NCBI GenBank assembly: GCA_910576785.1
Contig: CAJTJG010000007.1
Coordinates: 62,001 to 126,000, forward strand
Direction of reading: 5' to 3'
DNA: 64,000 bases
DNA from: an uncultured Duncaniella sp.
Lineage (GTDB): Bacteria; Bacteroidota; Bacteroidia; Bacteroidales; Muribaculaceae
This document shows, in pieces, positions 1 through 8,255 of this stretch; position 1 is the stretch's first letter; each line of letters opens with the position of its first letter. A model generated the notes under the pieces. That model made no database searches, was not told the DNA's origin, and saw only the letters and a list, made by a program, of their open reading frames with translations. The translations under genes and the position numbers were made by a program.

Positions 1-66
1 ACACAGCTGCGTTATTTTGTATAGATATATTCTTCCGGCAGCATGTATATGCCTGTAATACAGAAT

Positions 67-105
67 GATGACGGTGGAGGCGTTTGGAGCGCCCCGACCG
101 TCATC
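67..105 (-). terminator. hairpin downstream of the HK1-RR1-PepSY operon
   Basis: Stem GATGACGGT (67-75) pairs with ACCGTCATC (97-105). An inner stem GGCG/CGCC (79-82 with 90-93) closes a 7-nt loop. It lies 45 nt past the stop of the leftward PepSY-like gene, so it probably ends that operon. There is no strong U-tract on the minus strand after the stem. Confidence 0.5.
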
Positions 106-149
106 AATGGTGGAGTGTGAACAGTGTGTAGGGTATGGACAGGTGAGGC

Positions 150-614
150 TTATCTGCGATGGCCCCTGCCACCTTGGTTGCGTGGCTGCATCGGCTTGGC
201 ATCCTCGGTGAGTCTGAGCTCGCTGCCGTTGGATAGCTCCACCTCGTAGCCTCCGCGCTTGCGGGAGATTTCCACGATGGACTGACCCTTGAAGTTCGTG
301 TTCACATACTCGGCTATCGCGGAGGGGATAATGGCTGCGGGGATGGCGTTGCCTTTGGCGGCCTTTACTTCCTTCCATTCGCCGTCGGCTCTGAATTCGG
401 CTTCGGCGCCACTCGTGAAGTCGACTTCATATTCGGTGCCTCTGCGTCCGTTGTCTTTCTCAACCTTGCGTATGTGGTCGGTGGAGAAATACTTGTTTAT
501 GAATGTCAGTGCCGCTTTTGGCAGTTCGGACTGACTGATGGGTGTACCGGCATGGATTGTGGCCGGTACCGATGCCGCGAATGCGATGAGCATCGATGCG
601 AAGATTCGTTTCAT
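150..614 (-). CDS. secreted PepSY-like domain protein
   Basis: A 154-residue exported protein with a clean signal peptide (about residues 1-22, ending near IHAG). The mature part shows two repeats of the PepSY-like (DUF2874) pattern: a short helix then KxxGGYEVEL or RRGTEYEVDF strands followed by 'dG.e' turns (about residues 30-85 and 90-140). The C-terminus is basic. PepSY-like proteins in Bacteroidota are periplasmic; their biochemical role is unknown and inhibitor or signal-sensing roles have been proposed. It starts one base after the stop of the LytTR regulator gene, so the two are cotranscribed. This suggests it modulates the sensor or is an accessory of the same response. Family assignment is fairly safe; the role is inference. 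Confidence 0.75.
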   Translation of the reverse strand: MKRIFASMLIAFAASVPATIHAGTPISQSELPKAALTFINKYFSTDHIRKVEKDNGRRGTEYEVDFTSGAEAEFRADGEWKEVKAAKGNAIPAAIIPSAIAEYVNTNFKGQSIVEISRKRGGYEVELSNGSELRLTEDAKPMQPRNQGGRGHRR

Positions 615-615
615 G

Positions 616-1317
616 TTAAGAAGTTTGGATTATGTTGTTCAGATTATTGAATGCTGCGGTGTATTTTCTTCCGGCCGGGATGGGGTGGGGGAAGTCATGC
701 AGATATACGGTGCGGTTGGAGAACTTCTCGATGAATGGGACGGCAATGATGAACGATCTGTGAATCCTGATGAAGGACTCCTGCGGCAGCATGGCCTCGA
801 TCTCCTTCATGGTGATCTGCGGTATTACCGTCGGCATGTTTTTACGGAATATCTTCACGTAATTGTCCATTGCCTCGATGACCACGATGTCTTTGAGACA
901 TATGACCACATTCTTGTGATCGGCTTTCAGCGTGATATATCCGGACGATGGTGCGGGTGTTGCATGCCGGATGAATTTTTTTGCCTTTTCCATGGCCCGT
1001 TCGAAGCGGGGGTAGAAGATGGGCTTATGTAGAAAATCGACAGCATCGACATTGAACCCGTCCAGAGCGTAGTTGGCATATGCTGTGGTGAATATGAGAC
1101 ATGTTTCCGCCGGCAATTCCTTGGCGAGTTCCACACCATTGTGTGAGTTCATCTCGATATCGAGGAATACGATATCGGGACCGGAAGTGCGGATACACTC
1201 CATGCCGGCAACGGGCGATGTGAAACATTTGAGGTCGACATCGCCATAGCGATTGCAGTATTCCTTGATTATGCTCAGAGCTATCGGCTCGTCGTCTATG
1301 GCCACACACTTGATCAT
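616..1317 (-). CDS. LytTR-family response regulator (system 1)
   Basis: A 233-residue two-component regulator. The receiver domain (about 1-120) has the acidic pair DDE at 8-10, phospho-acceptor Asp53 in FLDIEM, and the conserved TTAYANYALDGF and LHKP segments. A LytTR DNA-binding domain (about 130-230) follows, with the family hallmarks IEAMDNYVKIF and SFIRIHRSFII. LytTR domains bind pairs of ~9-bp direct repeats about one turn apart (start to start 21-22 bp). Its start overlaps the kinase stop by 4 nt (ATGA), which indicates translational coupling. Candidate targets are the tandem repeats at 2401-2430 and 5658-5687. Family call is secure; targets are inferred. Confidence 0.93.
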   Translation of the reverse strand: MIKCVAIDDEPIALSIIKEYCNRYGDVDLKCFTSPVAGMECIRTSGPDIVFLDIEMNSHNGVELAKELPAETCLIFTTAYANYALDGFNVDAVDFLHKPIFYPRFERAMEKAKKFIRHATPAPSSGYITLKADHKNVVICLKDIVVIEAMDNYVKIFRKNMPTVIPQITMKEIEAMLPQESFIRIHRSFIIAVPFIEKFSNRTVYLHDFPHPIPAGRKYTAAFNNLNNIIQTS

Positions 1318-2327
1318 ATGGATAAATCTATGCAGAGTTTTACATGAAAGTACACACCGTCGTTGTCAATCTCCATCACATGGGCGTCAGGATAGAGGAG
1401 TTCAAGCCTCTTGCGGCAATTCTCGATGCCCATGTGCTCACCGATACGTCTGACGGGAAAAATGCGATTGCGGGTGGAGAATGTGAGCCGGCCGTTTTTA
1501 CCGGTGATGGTGATGTAGATCCCGCTCTTTTCCACAGGGGATATACCATGTTTGAAACAGTTCTCCACAAATGTCACCAACAGCATCGGCGGGATCATGA
1601 GACTGTCATTCTCAATGTCAATATCCATGGTCACAGTTGTCATTCCGTTCAGGCGCAGGGACTGCAGGTCGACATATTGGCGTATGTAGCCGACCTCGTC
1701 GGAGAGTGTGACGAAGTCGTGCCGTGAGGTAGTGTGGATATACCTCAGCATGGATATGTATTTTTCGAGAGATTCGAGCGCCTTGTCATCATGTGTCAGA
1801 AAAAGACCGTACAGAGAGTTGAGGGTGTTGAACATGAAGTGAGGTTTGATCTGTGTCTTGTAGAGTTCTATCTCGGCCTTGTCGCGCTCGGCCTCGACGG
1901 CTCTGCGCCGTGATTTCTGAAGATTGGCCTGAGTGAGCAAGCCGACAGCGAAACTGAAGGCCTCCACTATCATGAACAGCGACCATACCGCCTGCTGGTA
2001 TTGCTGGATGGATGGTAAAATCCTTACGATACCTTCGTCATGTATGTTTGGTTTCGGATTGTAGAGGGTGATCTGCGATAATATGTATGTGATGGCCAGA
2101 GATACGGCTATCAGTACGAAGGCGATCCGGCGTTTTACAGGACTCTTGAACAGCAGGGGAAGTGTGACGCTCCGGTTGAGGAAATAGAGGGCATAAAGCC
2201 ATATCCCGACGGTGGTGACATACCATTGGAAATTGTGGAACCATCGTTCGACGGGGAATATCATCACCATCACTGGCAGGACGATGATGCAGAAAACCAG
2301 GTCGATGTATATGGACACATTCTTCAT
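1314..2327 (-). CDS. LytS/YehU-type sensor histidine kinase (system 1)
   Basis: A membrane sensor kinase of about 337 residues. Four hydrophobic segments fill the first ~135 residues. A short coiled coil follows, then the His_kinase motif KPHFMFNTLN with the phospho-acceptor His near residue 163, and an HATPase_c domain with PPMLLVTFVENCFKHG. There is no separate periplasmic sensor domain, so the stimulus is probably sensed within the membrane. The frame is open ten codons further upstream, but a TACCTTTG -7 box at 2355-2362 would put the transcript start at about 2348, after that upstream ATG; the ATG at 2327 (MKNVSIY) is therefore preferred. Partner of the overlapping LytTR regulator. Confidence 0.92.
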   Translation of the reverse strand: MKNVSIYIDLVFCIIVLPVMVMIFPVERWFHNFQWYVTTVGIWLYALYFLNRSVTLPLLFKSPVKRRIAFVLIAVSLAITYILSQITLYNPKPNIHDEGIVRILPSIQQYQQAVWSLFMIVEAFSFAVGLLTQANLQKSRRRAVEAERDKAEIELYKTQIKPHFMFNTLNSLYGLFLTHDDKALESLEKYISMLRYIHTTSRHDFVTLSDEVGYIRQYVDLQSLRLNGMTTVTMDIDIENDSLMIPPMLLVTFVENCFKHGISPVEKSGIYITITGKNGRLTFSTRNRIFPVRRIGEHMGIENCRKRLELLYPDAHVMEIDNDGVYFHVKLCIDLSI

Positions 2328-2354
2328 GCTGTGTTTGGTGTAGGATTCCGGATA

Positions 2355-2362
2355 CAAAGGTA
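2355..2362 (-). promoter_or_regulatory. -7 promoter box of the HK1-RR1-PepSY operon
   Basis: TACCTTTG on the minus strand matches the Bacteroidota -7 consensus TAnnTTTG exactly, 27 nt before the chosen kinase start. No clear -33 TTTG was found at the usual distance, as expected if an activator supports the promoter. Confidence 0.55.
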
Positions 2363-2400
2363 AGTGTTTTAGAGTGAATGGAGTAGGGCTGGCCTATGTA

Positions 2401-2430
2401 GTTGGCCATCATATCCGTGCAGTTGGTCAT
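2401..2430. promoter_or_regulatory. tandem repeat, candidate LytTR operator
   Basis: GTTGGCCAT (2401-2409) and GTTGGTCAT (2422-2430) are direct repeats exactly 21 bp apart, each preceded by A and followed by an AT-rich tail ending in TAT. The site lies between the divergent kinase operon and RND pump promoters, just upstream of where the pump's -33 should be. Pairs of ~9-bp direct repeats with 12-bp gaps are the known binding mode of LytTR regulators. A matching pair occurs at 5658-5687. Confidence 0.6.
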
Positions 2431-2471
2431 TTTATGATATGACTGTTGTTCCGGCATAAAGTTTAATGGCT

Positions 2472-2479
2472 TAATTTTG
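2472..2479 (+). promoter_or_regulatory. -7 promoter box of the RND permease gene
   Basis: TAATTTTG matches TAnnTTTG, 17 nt before the pump ATG, which would give a very short leader. The GTTGGyCAT repeats end about 40 nt upstream. Confidence 0.5.
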
Positions 2480-2496
2480 TCCAAAATCAAACAGAA

Positions 2497-5400
2497 ATGA
2501 CAGTAAAGACATTTATCGACCGTCCTATTCTCGCGGGCGTGATATCAGTGCTGATAGTGATACTCGGAGTGCTCGGACTCGTGCAGCTCCCTATAGAGCA
2601 GTTTCCCAATATAGCACCCCCTACGGTGAGGGTGCAGGCATCGTATACAGGTGCCAATGCAGAGACTGTGATGAAGAGTGTCATCGTGCCACTTGAGGAG
2701 TCGCTCAACGGAGTGGAGGATATGATGTATATGACATCGACGGCCACCAATACAGGCACGGCCTCCATCACCATATATTTCAAGCAAGGGACGGATGCTG
2801 ATATGGCTGTGGTCAACGTGCAGAACCGAGTGGCATCGGCCCAGGGCCTGTTGCCGGCTGAGGTGACGAAAAGCGGTGTGACAGTGAGGAAGCGCCAGAA
2901 CAGTACGTTGAAGTCCATCACGCTATACAGTCCTGACGATACGTATGACTCCAAATTCCTGACGAATTACATGAAGATCAATATCGAGCCTCAGATATCG
3001 AGAATAACCGGTGTGGGAGAGGTGAACATATTCAGCGCGGAGTATGCGATGAGAATATGGCTCGATCCGGCGGAGATGTCGCAATATGGACTGGTGCCCT
3101 CGGATATAGACAAGGTGCTTGCCGAGCAGAATGTTGAGTCACCTACAGGCACGCTCGGCGCGGAGTCGATGAACACTTTCCAGTATGTGCTGAAGTACCG
3201 TGGCAGATATGAGGATGCGGCTGAGTACGGCAATCTCGTTGTCAGGGCATTGCCTGATGGAAATGTGCTGCGGCTTAAGGATGTAGCGAGTGTGGAACTG
3301 GGGACGGTCAACTATGCCATGATAAGCGAGACGAGCGGGCATCCCGGAGCAAATGCCATGATAGCCCAGACGGCGGGATCGAATGCCAATGAGGTGATCA
3401 AGGAAATAGACCGGACTCTCGACGAGCTCAGGGACAGACTTCCTGCCGGGATGATACTGACCGACATATCCAGCACGAAGGATTTTCTCGATGCGTCGAT
3501 ATGGAAAGTGATCGAGACTCTGGTCATAGCACTGATACTTGTAGTGCTGGTGGTATATCTGTTTCTTCATGATATAAGGGCCACGCTGATCCCGGCCATT
3601 TCTATAATGGTGTCTCTCACCGGCACATTCGCGTTCATATATGCGGTTGGGTTCACGCTGAATATGCTGACTCTCTTCGCTATAGTCCTGGTGATAGGTA
3701 CGGTGGTGGATGATTCGGTAGTGGTGGTTGAAGCTGTCCAGGCCAAATTCGAGGGTGGGGAGCGGGATCCGTATCTTGCCACAGTGTCGGCCATGGGTGG
3801 GCTTTCGGCCGCGCTCATCACCACCACAATCGTGTTCATGGCTGTCTTTATCCCGGTATGCTTTATGGGCGGGACTTCGGGTACATTCTACAGGCAATTC
3901 GGTCTTACGATGGCGGTGGCTGTGGGTATATCTCTGGTAAATGCCATGACATTGTGCCCGGCGTTGAGTGCGATTCTTATGCGTCCCGGTGAGATGTATG
4001 CTGGTGGCGCCTCTTTGGCCGACCGTTTCAAGTATGCTTTTGACAGATCGTTTGTGACTGTTGTGGGCCAGTACAAGTGTGGGCTGATGTTTCTTTTCGG
4101 CAACAGGTGGATTGTCATGGCGCTGTTCGGACTTTCGGTGGCAGGATTGTTGTGGCTGATGTCAACGACAAAAACGGGCCTTGTGCCGCAGGAGGATATG
4201 GGTACTTTAAGTCTGAACATACAGGTGGCGCCCGGAAGCAATCTGGCCGAGACTGAACGGGTGATGGATGAGGTGGAGAGTGCTATAAGTGATATACCTG
4301 AATTGTATATCTACTCGCGTGTGACCGGCAAGAATGCCCGTCACGACCAGTCGGCCTCGGCCGGTTCGTTCAGCATAAGACTGCGCGACTGGAGCGAGCG
4401 TAAGGGGAAGGATCACGATATCAATGCTGTGGTCAGGGAGATATACAGGCGTACCTCGCACATATCATCGGCGCAGGTGCGGGTGTCACAATCACCGATG
4501 ATATCGGGGTATGGTTCGGGCAGCGGTTTTGAACTGTATGTGCAGGATCGTTCCGGCACAACCACCGACGAACTGCTTGCGGCAACCAGGGCATTTATTG
4601 ATTCGCTGAACAAGCGTCCTGAAATATCACGAGCGTATACAACCTTCGATACCAAGTATCCGCAATATCTGGTGGAGGTCGATGCTGTCAGGTGTATGCA
4701 GATGAATGTATCGCCGGCCGATGTGCTTTCAACCCTGTCGGGATATGTCGGGGGGAGTTATTCGTCCAATCTGAACCGTTTTACAAAGCTATACCGGGTG
4801 ATGGTCCAGGCTGATCCTGACAGCAGACTTGACGCTGAGTCGCTGAAAGGGATGTTTGTCAGGACTTCATCGGGACAGATGGCTCCGTTGGATAATTTCA
4901 TAACATTGACAAGGGTATATGGATCGGAAAGCCTGTCGCGGTTCAATCTGTTTCCATCAATCGCGGTATTCGGAGAGCAGGGCGACGGCTATAGTTCGGG
5001 AGAGGCTATCAATGCTATCCGGGAGGTGGCTGAGAGGTATCTTCCCGCAGGATTCGGATATGAATTCGGAGGAATGTCGAGAGAGGAGTCGTCTACCGGA
5101 AATACCACTGTCATTGTGTTCAGTATATGTCTTGCGTTCATCTATCTGATCCTTTGTGCTCTTTACGAAAGCCTGACTGTGCCGCTGGCTGTGATAGCGG
5201 CTGTGCCTATGGGGTTGGCCGGTAGTTTTCTGTTTGCCAGATGGTGGGGGCTTGAAAACAATATCTATATGCAGATCGGTCTCATCATGCTGATAGGCTT
5301 GCTGGCAAAGACTGCGATACTGCTGACTGAATATGCTACCGCTCGCCGAAAAGAGGGAATGGGGTTGCTCGCAGCGGCGATATCGGCAGCAAAGGCCCGC

Positions 5401-5628
5401 TTCAGGCCTATAATCATGACATCGGCTACCATGGTGTTCGGAATGTTGCCTTTGATGTTCGCTACCGGTGTAGGAGCCAACGGTAATATATCGGTCGGTG
5501 TGGGAACTGTAGGTGGACTTTTGTCCGGGACTCTCGCGTTGCTGTTCATGGTTCCTGTATTTTTCGTGATGTTCCAATATCTGCATGAGCGAATCATACC
5601 TAAAAATAGTGTGAGGAGACGTGCATGA
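2497..5628 (+). CDS. RND efflux permease, HAE1 (AcrB/MexB) family
   Basis: A 1043-residue inner-membrane proton-driven exporter of full family length. It opens with the typical FIDRPILAGVISVLIVILG first membrane helix and has two large periplasmic porter regions (about 40-330 and 560-860). Twelve membrane helices are expected. The proton-relay pair Asp405-Asp406 is present in VVDDSVVVVE of TM4. No membrane-fusion protein or outer-membrane channel gene is next to it, so it must borrow partners encoded elsewhere. It diverges from the HK1-RR1 operon across a region with LytTR-like repeats, suggesting control by that system. Substrate is unknown. Confidence 0.93.
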   Translation: MTVKTFIDRPILAGVISVLIVILGVLGLVQLPIEQFPNIAPPTVRVQASYTGANAETVMKSVIVPLEESLNGVEDMMYMTSTATNTGTASITIYFKQGTDADMAVVNVQNRVASAQGLLPAEVTKSGVTVRKRQNSTLKSITLYSPDDTYDSKFLTNYMKINIEPQISRITGVGEVNIFSAEYAMRIWLDPAEMSQYGLVPSDIDKVLAEQNVESPTGTLGAESMNTFQYVLKYRGRYEDAAEYGNLVVRALPDGNVLRLKDVASVELGTVNYAMISETSGHPGANAMIAQTAGSNANEVIKEIDRTLDELRDRLPAGMILTDISSTKDFLDASIWKVIETLVIALILVVLVVYLFLHDIRATLIPAISIMVSLTGTFAFIYAVGFTLNMLTLFAIVLVIGTVVDDSVVVVEAVQAKFEGGERDPYLATVSAMGGLSAALITTTIVFMAVFIPVCFMGGTSGTFYRQFGLTMAVAVGISLVNAMTLCPALSAILMRPGEMYAGGASLADRFKYAFDRSFVTVVGQYKCGLMFLFGNRWIVMALFGLSVAGLLWLMSTTKTGLVPQEDMGTLSLNIQVAPGSNLAETERVMDEVESAISDIPELYIYSRVTGKNARHDQSASAGSFSIRLRDWSERKGKDHDINAVVREIYRRTSHISSAQVRVSQSPMISGYGSGSGFELYVQDRSGTTTDELLAATRAFIDSLNKRPEISRAYTTFDTKYPQYLVEVDAVRCMQMNVSPADVLSTLSGYVGGSYSSNLNRFTKLYRVMVQADPDSRLDAESLKGMFVRTSSGQMAPLDNFITLTRVYGSESLSRFNLFPSIAVFGEQGDGYSSGEAINAIREVAERYLPAGFGYEFGGMSREESSTGNTTVIVFSICLAFIYLILCALYESLTVPLAVIAAVPMGLAGSFLFARWWGLENNIYMQIGLIMLIGLLAKTAILLTEYATARRKEGMGLLAAAISAAKARFRPIIMTSATMVFGMLPLMFATGVGANGNISVGVGTVGGLLSGTLALLFMVPVFFVMFQYLHERIIPKNSVRRRA

Positions 5629-5657
5629 TGCCGCTGAGATGCCGGGGCTGATGGTTC

Positions 5658-5687
5658 ATTCGCCATCACCGATATGTCGTTCGCCAT
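5658..5687. promoter_or_regulatory. tandem repeat, candidate LytTR operator of the Xus-like operon
   Basis: ATTCGCCAT (5658-5666) and GTTCGCCAT (5679-5687) are direct repeats 21 bp apart with shared TC before them. Sequence and spacing match the pair at 2401-2430 (consensus rTTsGyCAT). The site lies about 130 bp before the TonB receptor ATG. A weak -7 box GAACTTTG is at 5785-5792. This suggests that RR1 regulates both transport loci. Confidence 0.5.
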
Positions 5688-5814
5688 TTTGAGGTGGTAC
5701 CGCATATGATGCATCATGTTGATTATGAGTGATATCAACGATTGATACTTAATAGTGGGTATTTCACAGCGTGGTTAAACTACCGAACTTTGCAGCCGAA
5801 AATCGGATTAATTC

Positions 5815-8190
5815 ATGGCAAATTGGAGAAAATATTTGATATGTGTCATCACAGTGCTGACCTCGGTTACGGCTTATGCGAAGGGTAACACCGGTATGGT
5901 GTCGGGCAAGGTGCTTTCGGGCGATGGTGAGGCTATTGATTATGCCTCAGTGTTTCTTAAGGGGACAGCATTGTCATGTACTACAAATGAAAAAGGATTG
6001 TATCATATCGCGGCTCCCCAGGGGGAGTATACGGTGGTATTCTCATCGGTAGGTTTTGAGAAATATGAGGTAAGGATAAGGATCAATGCCAATGAGCGCC
6101 GCAAGCTGAATGTGAAACTGAAACCGGTGACCCAGCTTGGCGAGGTGATAGTTGTGGGCAACCCTTTGGGTAAGGTGAAAAACTCGGCATATAATGCCAC
6201 TGCGGTAAATACAAAGGATTTCGTGAATACAACGAAGACATTGAGCGAGGCGCTGAATAAGGCTCCCGGTATGAAGATCCGCGAAAGCGGTGGTGTCGGG
6301 TCGGATATGGCTGTGACAATGGACGGGTTCAGCGGCAAACATGTCAAGGTGTTTATCGATGGTGTGCCGCAGGAGGGAGTGGGCAGTTCGTTCGGACTGA
6401 ACAATATACCGGTCAATTTTGCCGACCGTATAGAGGTGTACAGAGGTGTGGTGCCTGTGGGCTTCGGCGCCGATGCCATAGGCGGTGTCATCAATATCGT
6501 CACTCCCCGCCGTCAGCGGCGCTGGTTTGTGGATGCGTCATATTCGTTCGGCTCGTTCAATACCCACAAGTCATATGTCAATGTCGGTCAGACCTTGCGC
6601 AATGGGTTCAAATATGAGATAAATGCGTTCCAGAACTATTCTGACAATGACTATTGGGTGGATACTCCCGTGGAGGATTTCGCCACAGGTGCTATCAACC
6701 GTAAAAAACTCGAGCATGTGAAGCGATTCAACGATACATACCATAACGAGGCCATAGTGGCAAGACTCGGTGTGGTAGACAAGCCGTGGGCTGACCGTCT
6801 GATGTTCGGATTCACATATTCGCGGATGTATAAGGAAGTCCAGACGGGAGTAAGGCAGGAGATAGTATACGGACAGAAGCACCGCCACGGCTTTTCGCTG
6901 ATCCCGTCGCTTGAATATACAAAGCGCAATCTTGGAGTGAAGGGGCTTGACGTATCGTTCAATGCAAACTATAACCGTGATAACACCACCAATGTGGATA
7001 CGGCCTCGGTGAAATACAATTGGTCAGGGCAGACGGCGCCACAGAATTCCCCTGGCGAACAGTCTTACCAAAATTCGAAAGCAGTAAACAATAACTGGAC
7101 AGCGGCGGCTACTGTGAACTACCGGCTCTCGGAGCATCATGTCTTCACGGTAAACAATGTCTTCAATACGTTCAACCGTACCAACGAGGATCTGCTTACC
7201 GTTCCCCCGGGAAAAGATGAATTCTCAAAGGTGACCAGCAAGAACATAGCCGGAGCTTCTTACCGCTATATGCCAAATACCAGATTTAATATCACGGCAT
7301 TCGGGAAGCAATATCATCAATATGTGTCGGGGCCTATGGCGACGTCATCATCGCAGGACGCTTATGAAATGACATCGCGGTCCATAGATTATTTCGGATA
7401 TGGCGCGGCAGGAACGTGGTTTGCACCTCTCGGTCTGCAGCTGAAGGCTTCATATGAGAAAGCTTATCGCCTGCCTACGGTTGAAGAGATGTTTGGCGAT
7501 GAGGATCTGGAGGTCGGCGACGTGTCGCTGAAACCGGAGTCGAGCCACAATTTCAATCTGAATCTCAGTTACAGCGCCACGTTCGGCAGCAGTATGGTAT
7601 ATGCCGAGGCGGGATTGATATATCGCGATACACGCGACTATATACAGCGTAATATCATGGCTTTGAGCGGAGGAAAGTCGGCAGCGACTTATGTGAATTA
7701 TGGCAAGGTGTCCACAAAGGGGATCAGTATCTCGGCCCGCTATAATTTCTCGCGATGGCTGAGTCTGGGCGGAAACTTCACCCAGATGAATGTGCGAGAC
7801 AATATGCGCACGGCCCAGGGCAGTACCGTAGGGAATATCGCTTACGGGGAGCGTATGCCAAATCTCCCGTATATGTTCGCTGATTCCGATGTGAATTTCT
7901 ATTGGCACGGACTGGGTGGACGTGGAAATGTGCTGTCTGTCTCGTACGACAATCAGTATACCCATAGTTTCTGCTACTATACGGAGAATATAGGGTCGAA
8001 CAAGAGCGACTACGTTATCCCCGACCAGTTCGCACACAATGTCACAATCTCATACAGTATACGGCATGGCAGATACAATGTGTCATTTGAATGCCGTAAT
8101 CTCAGCAATGCCAAGCTGTATGATAACTTCAGCCTTCAGAAGGCCGGCAGGGCATTCTATGGTAAGGTCAGGGTCTATTTCGGGAATTAG
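5815..8190 (+). CDS. TonB-dependent siderophore receptor, XusA-like
   Basis: A 791-residue outer-membrane active-transport receptor. It has a signal peptide (1-22, ending AYA), a carboxypeptidase-D-like regulatory domain (about 28-105, VSGKVLSGDGEAIDYASVFL), a plug (about 115-230, with VFIDGVPQ and ADAIGGVINIVTP) and a 22-strand barrel ending in an aromatic-rich last strand (VRVYFG). It is followed by a DUF4374 lipoprotein and a PepSY membrane protein, which is the gene order of xusABC of Bacteroides thetaiotaomicron, where the proteins take up enterobactin-type xenosiderophores. It differs from SusC proteins by its shorter length and the lack of a SusD partner. The ligand here is inferred from gene order only. 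Confidence 0.85.
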   Translation: MANWRKYLICVITVLTSVTAYAKGNTGMVSGKVLSGDGEAIDYASVFLKGTALSCTTNEKGLYHIAAPQGEYTVVFSSVGFEKYEVRIRINANERRKLNVKLKPVTQLGEVIVVGNPLGKVKNSAYNATAVNTKDFVNTTKTLSEALNKAPGMKIRESGGVGSDMAVTMDGFSGKHVKVFIDGVPQEGVGSSFGLNNIPVNFADRIEVYRGVVPVGFGADAIGGVINIVTPRRQRRWFVDASYSFGSFNTHKSYVNVGQTLRNGFKYEINAFQNYSDNDYWVDTPVEDFATGAINRKKLEHVKRFNDTYHNEAIVARLGVVDKPWADRLMFGFTYSRMYKEVQTGVRQEIVYGQKHRHGFSLIPSLEYTKRNLGVKGLDVSFNANYNRDNTTNVDTASVKYNWSGQTAPQNSPGEQSYQNSKAVNNNWTAAATVNYRLSEHHVFTVNNVFNTFNRTNEDLLTVPPGKDEFSKVTSKNIAGASYRYMPNTRFNITAFGKQYHQYVSGPMATSSSQDAYEMTSRSIDYFGYGAAGTWFAPLGLQLKASYEKAYRLPTVEEMFGDEDLEVGDVSLKPESSHNFNLNLSYSATFGSSMVYAEAGLIYRDTRDYIQRNIMALSGGKSAATYVNYGKVSTKGISISARYNFSRWLSLGGNFTQMNVRDNMRTAQGSTVGNIAYGERMPNLPYMFADSDVNFYWHGLGGRGNVLSVSYDNQYTHSFCYYTENIGSNKSDYVIPDQFAHNVTISYSIRHGRYNVSFECRNLSNAKLYDNFSLQKAGRAFYGKVRVYFGN

Positions 8191-8255
8191 AGGGGATTGT
8201 TTCAGTAACCTTTCTGAGAGAATAAAAAGCAAAAATCACATATATACGTATCAAC

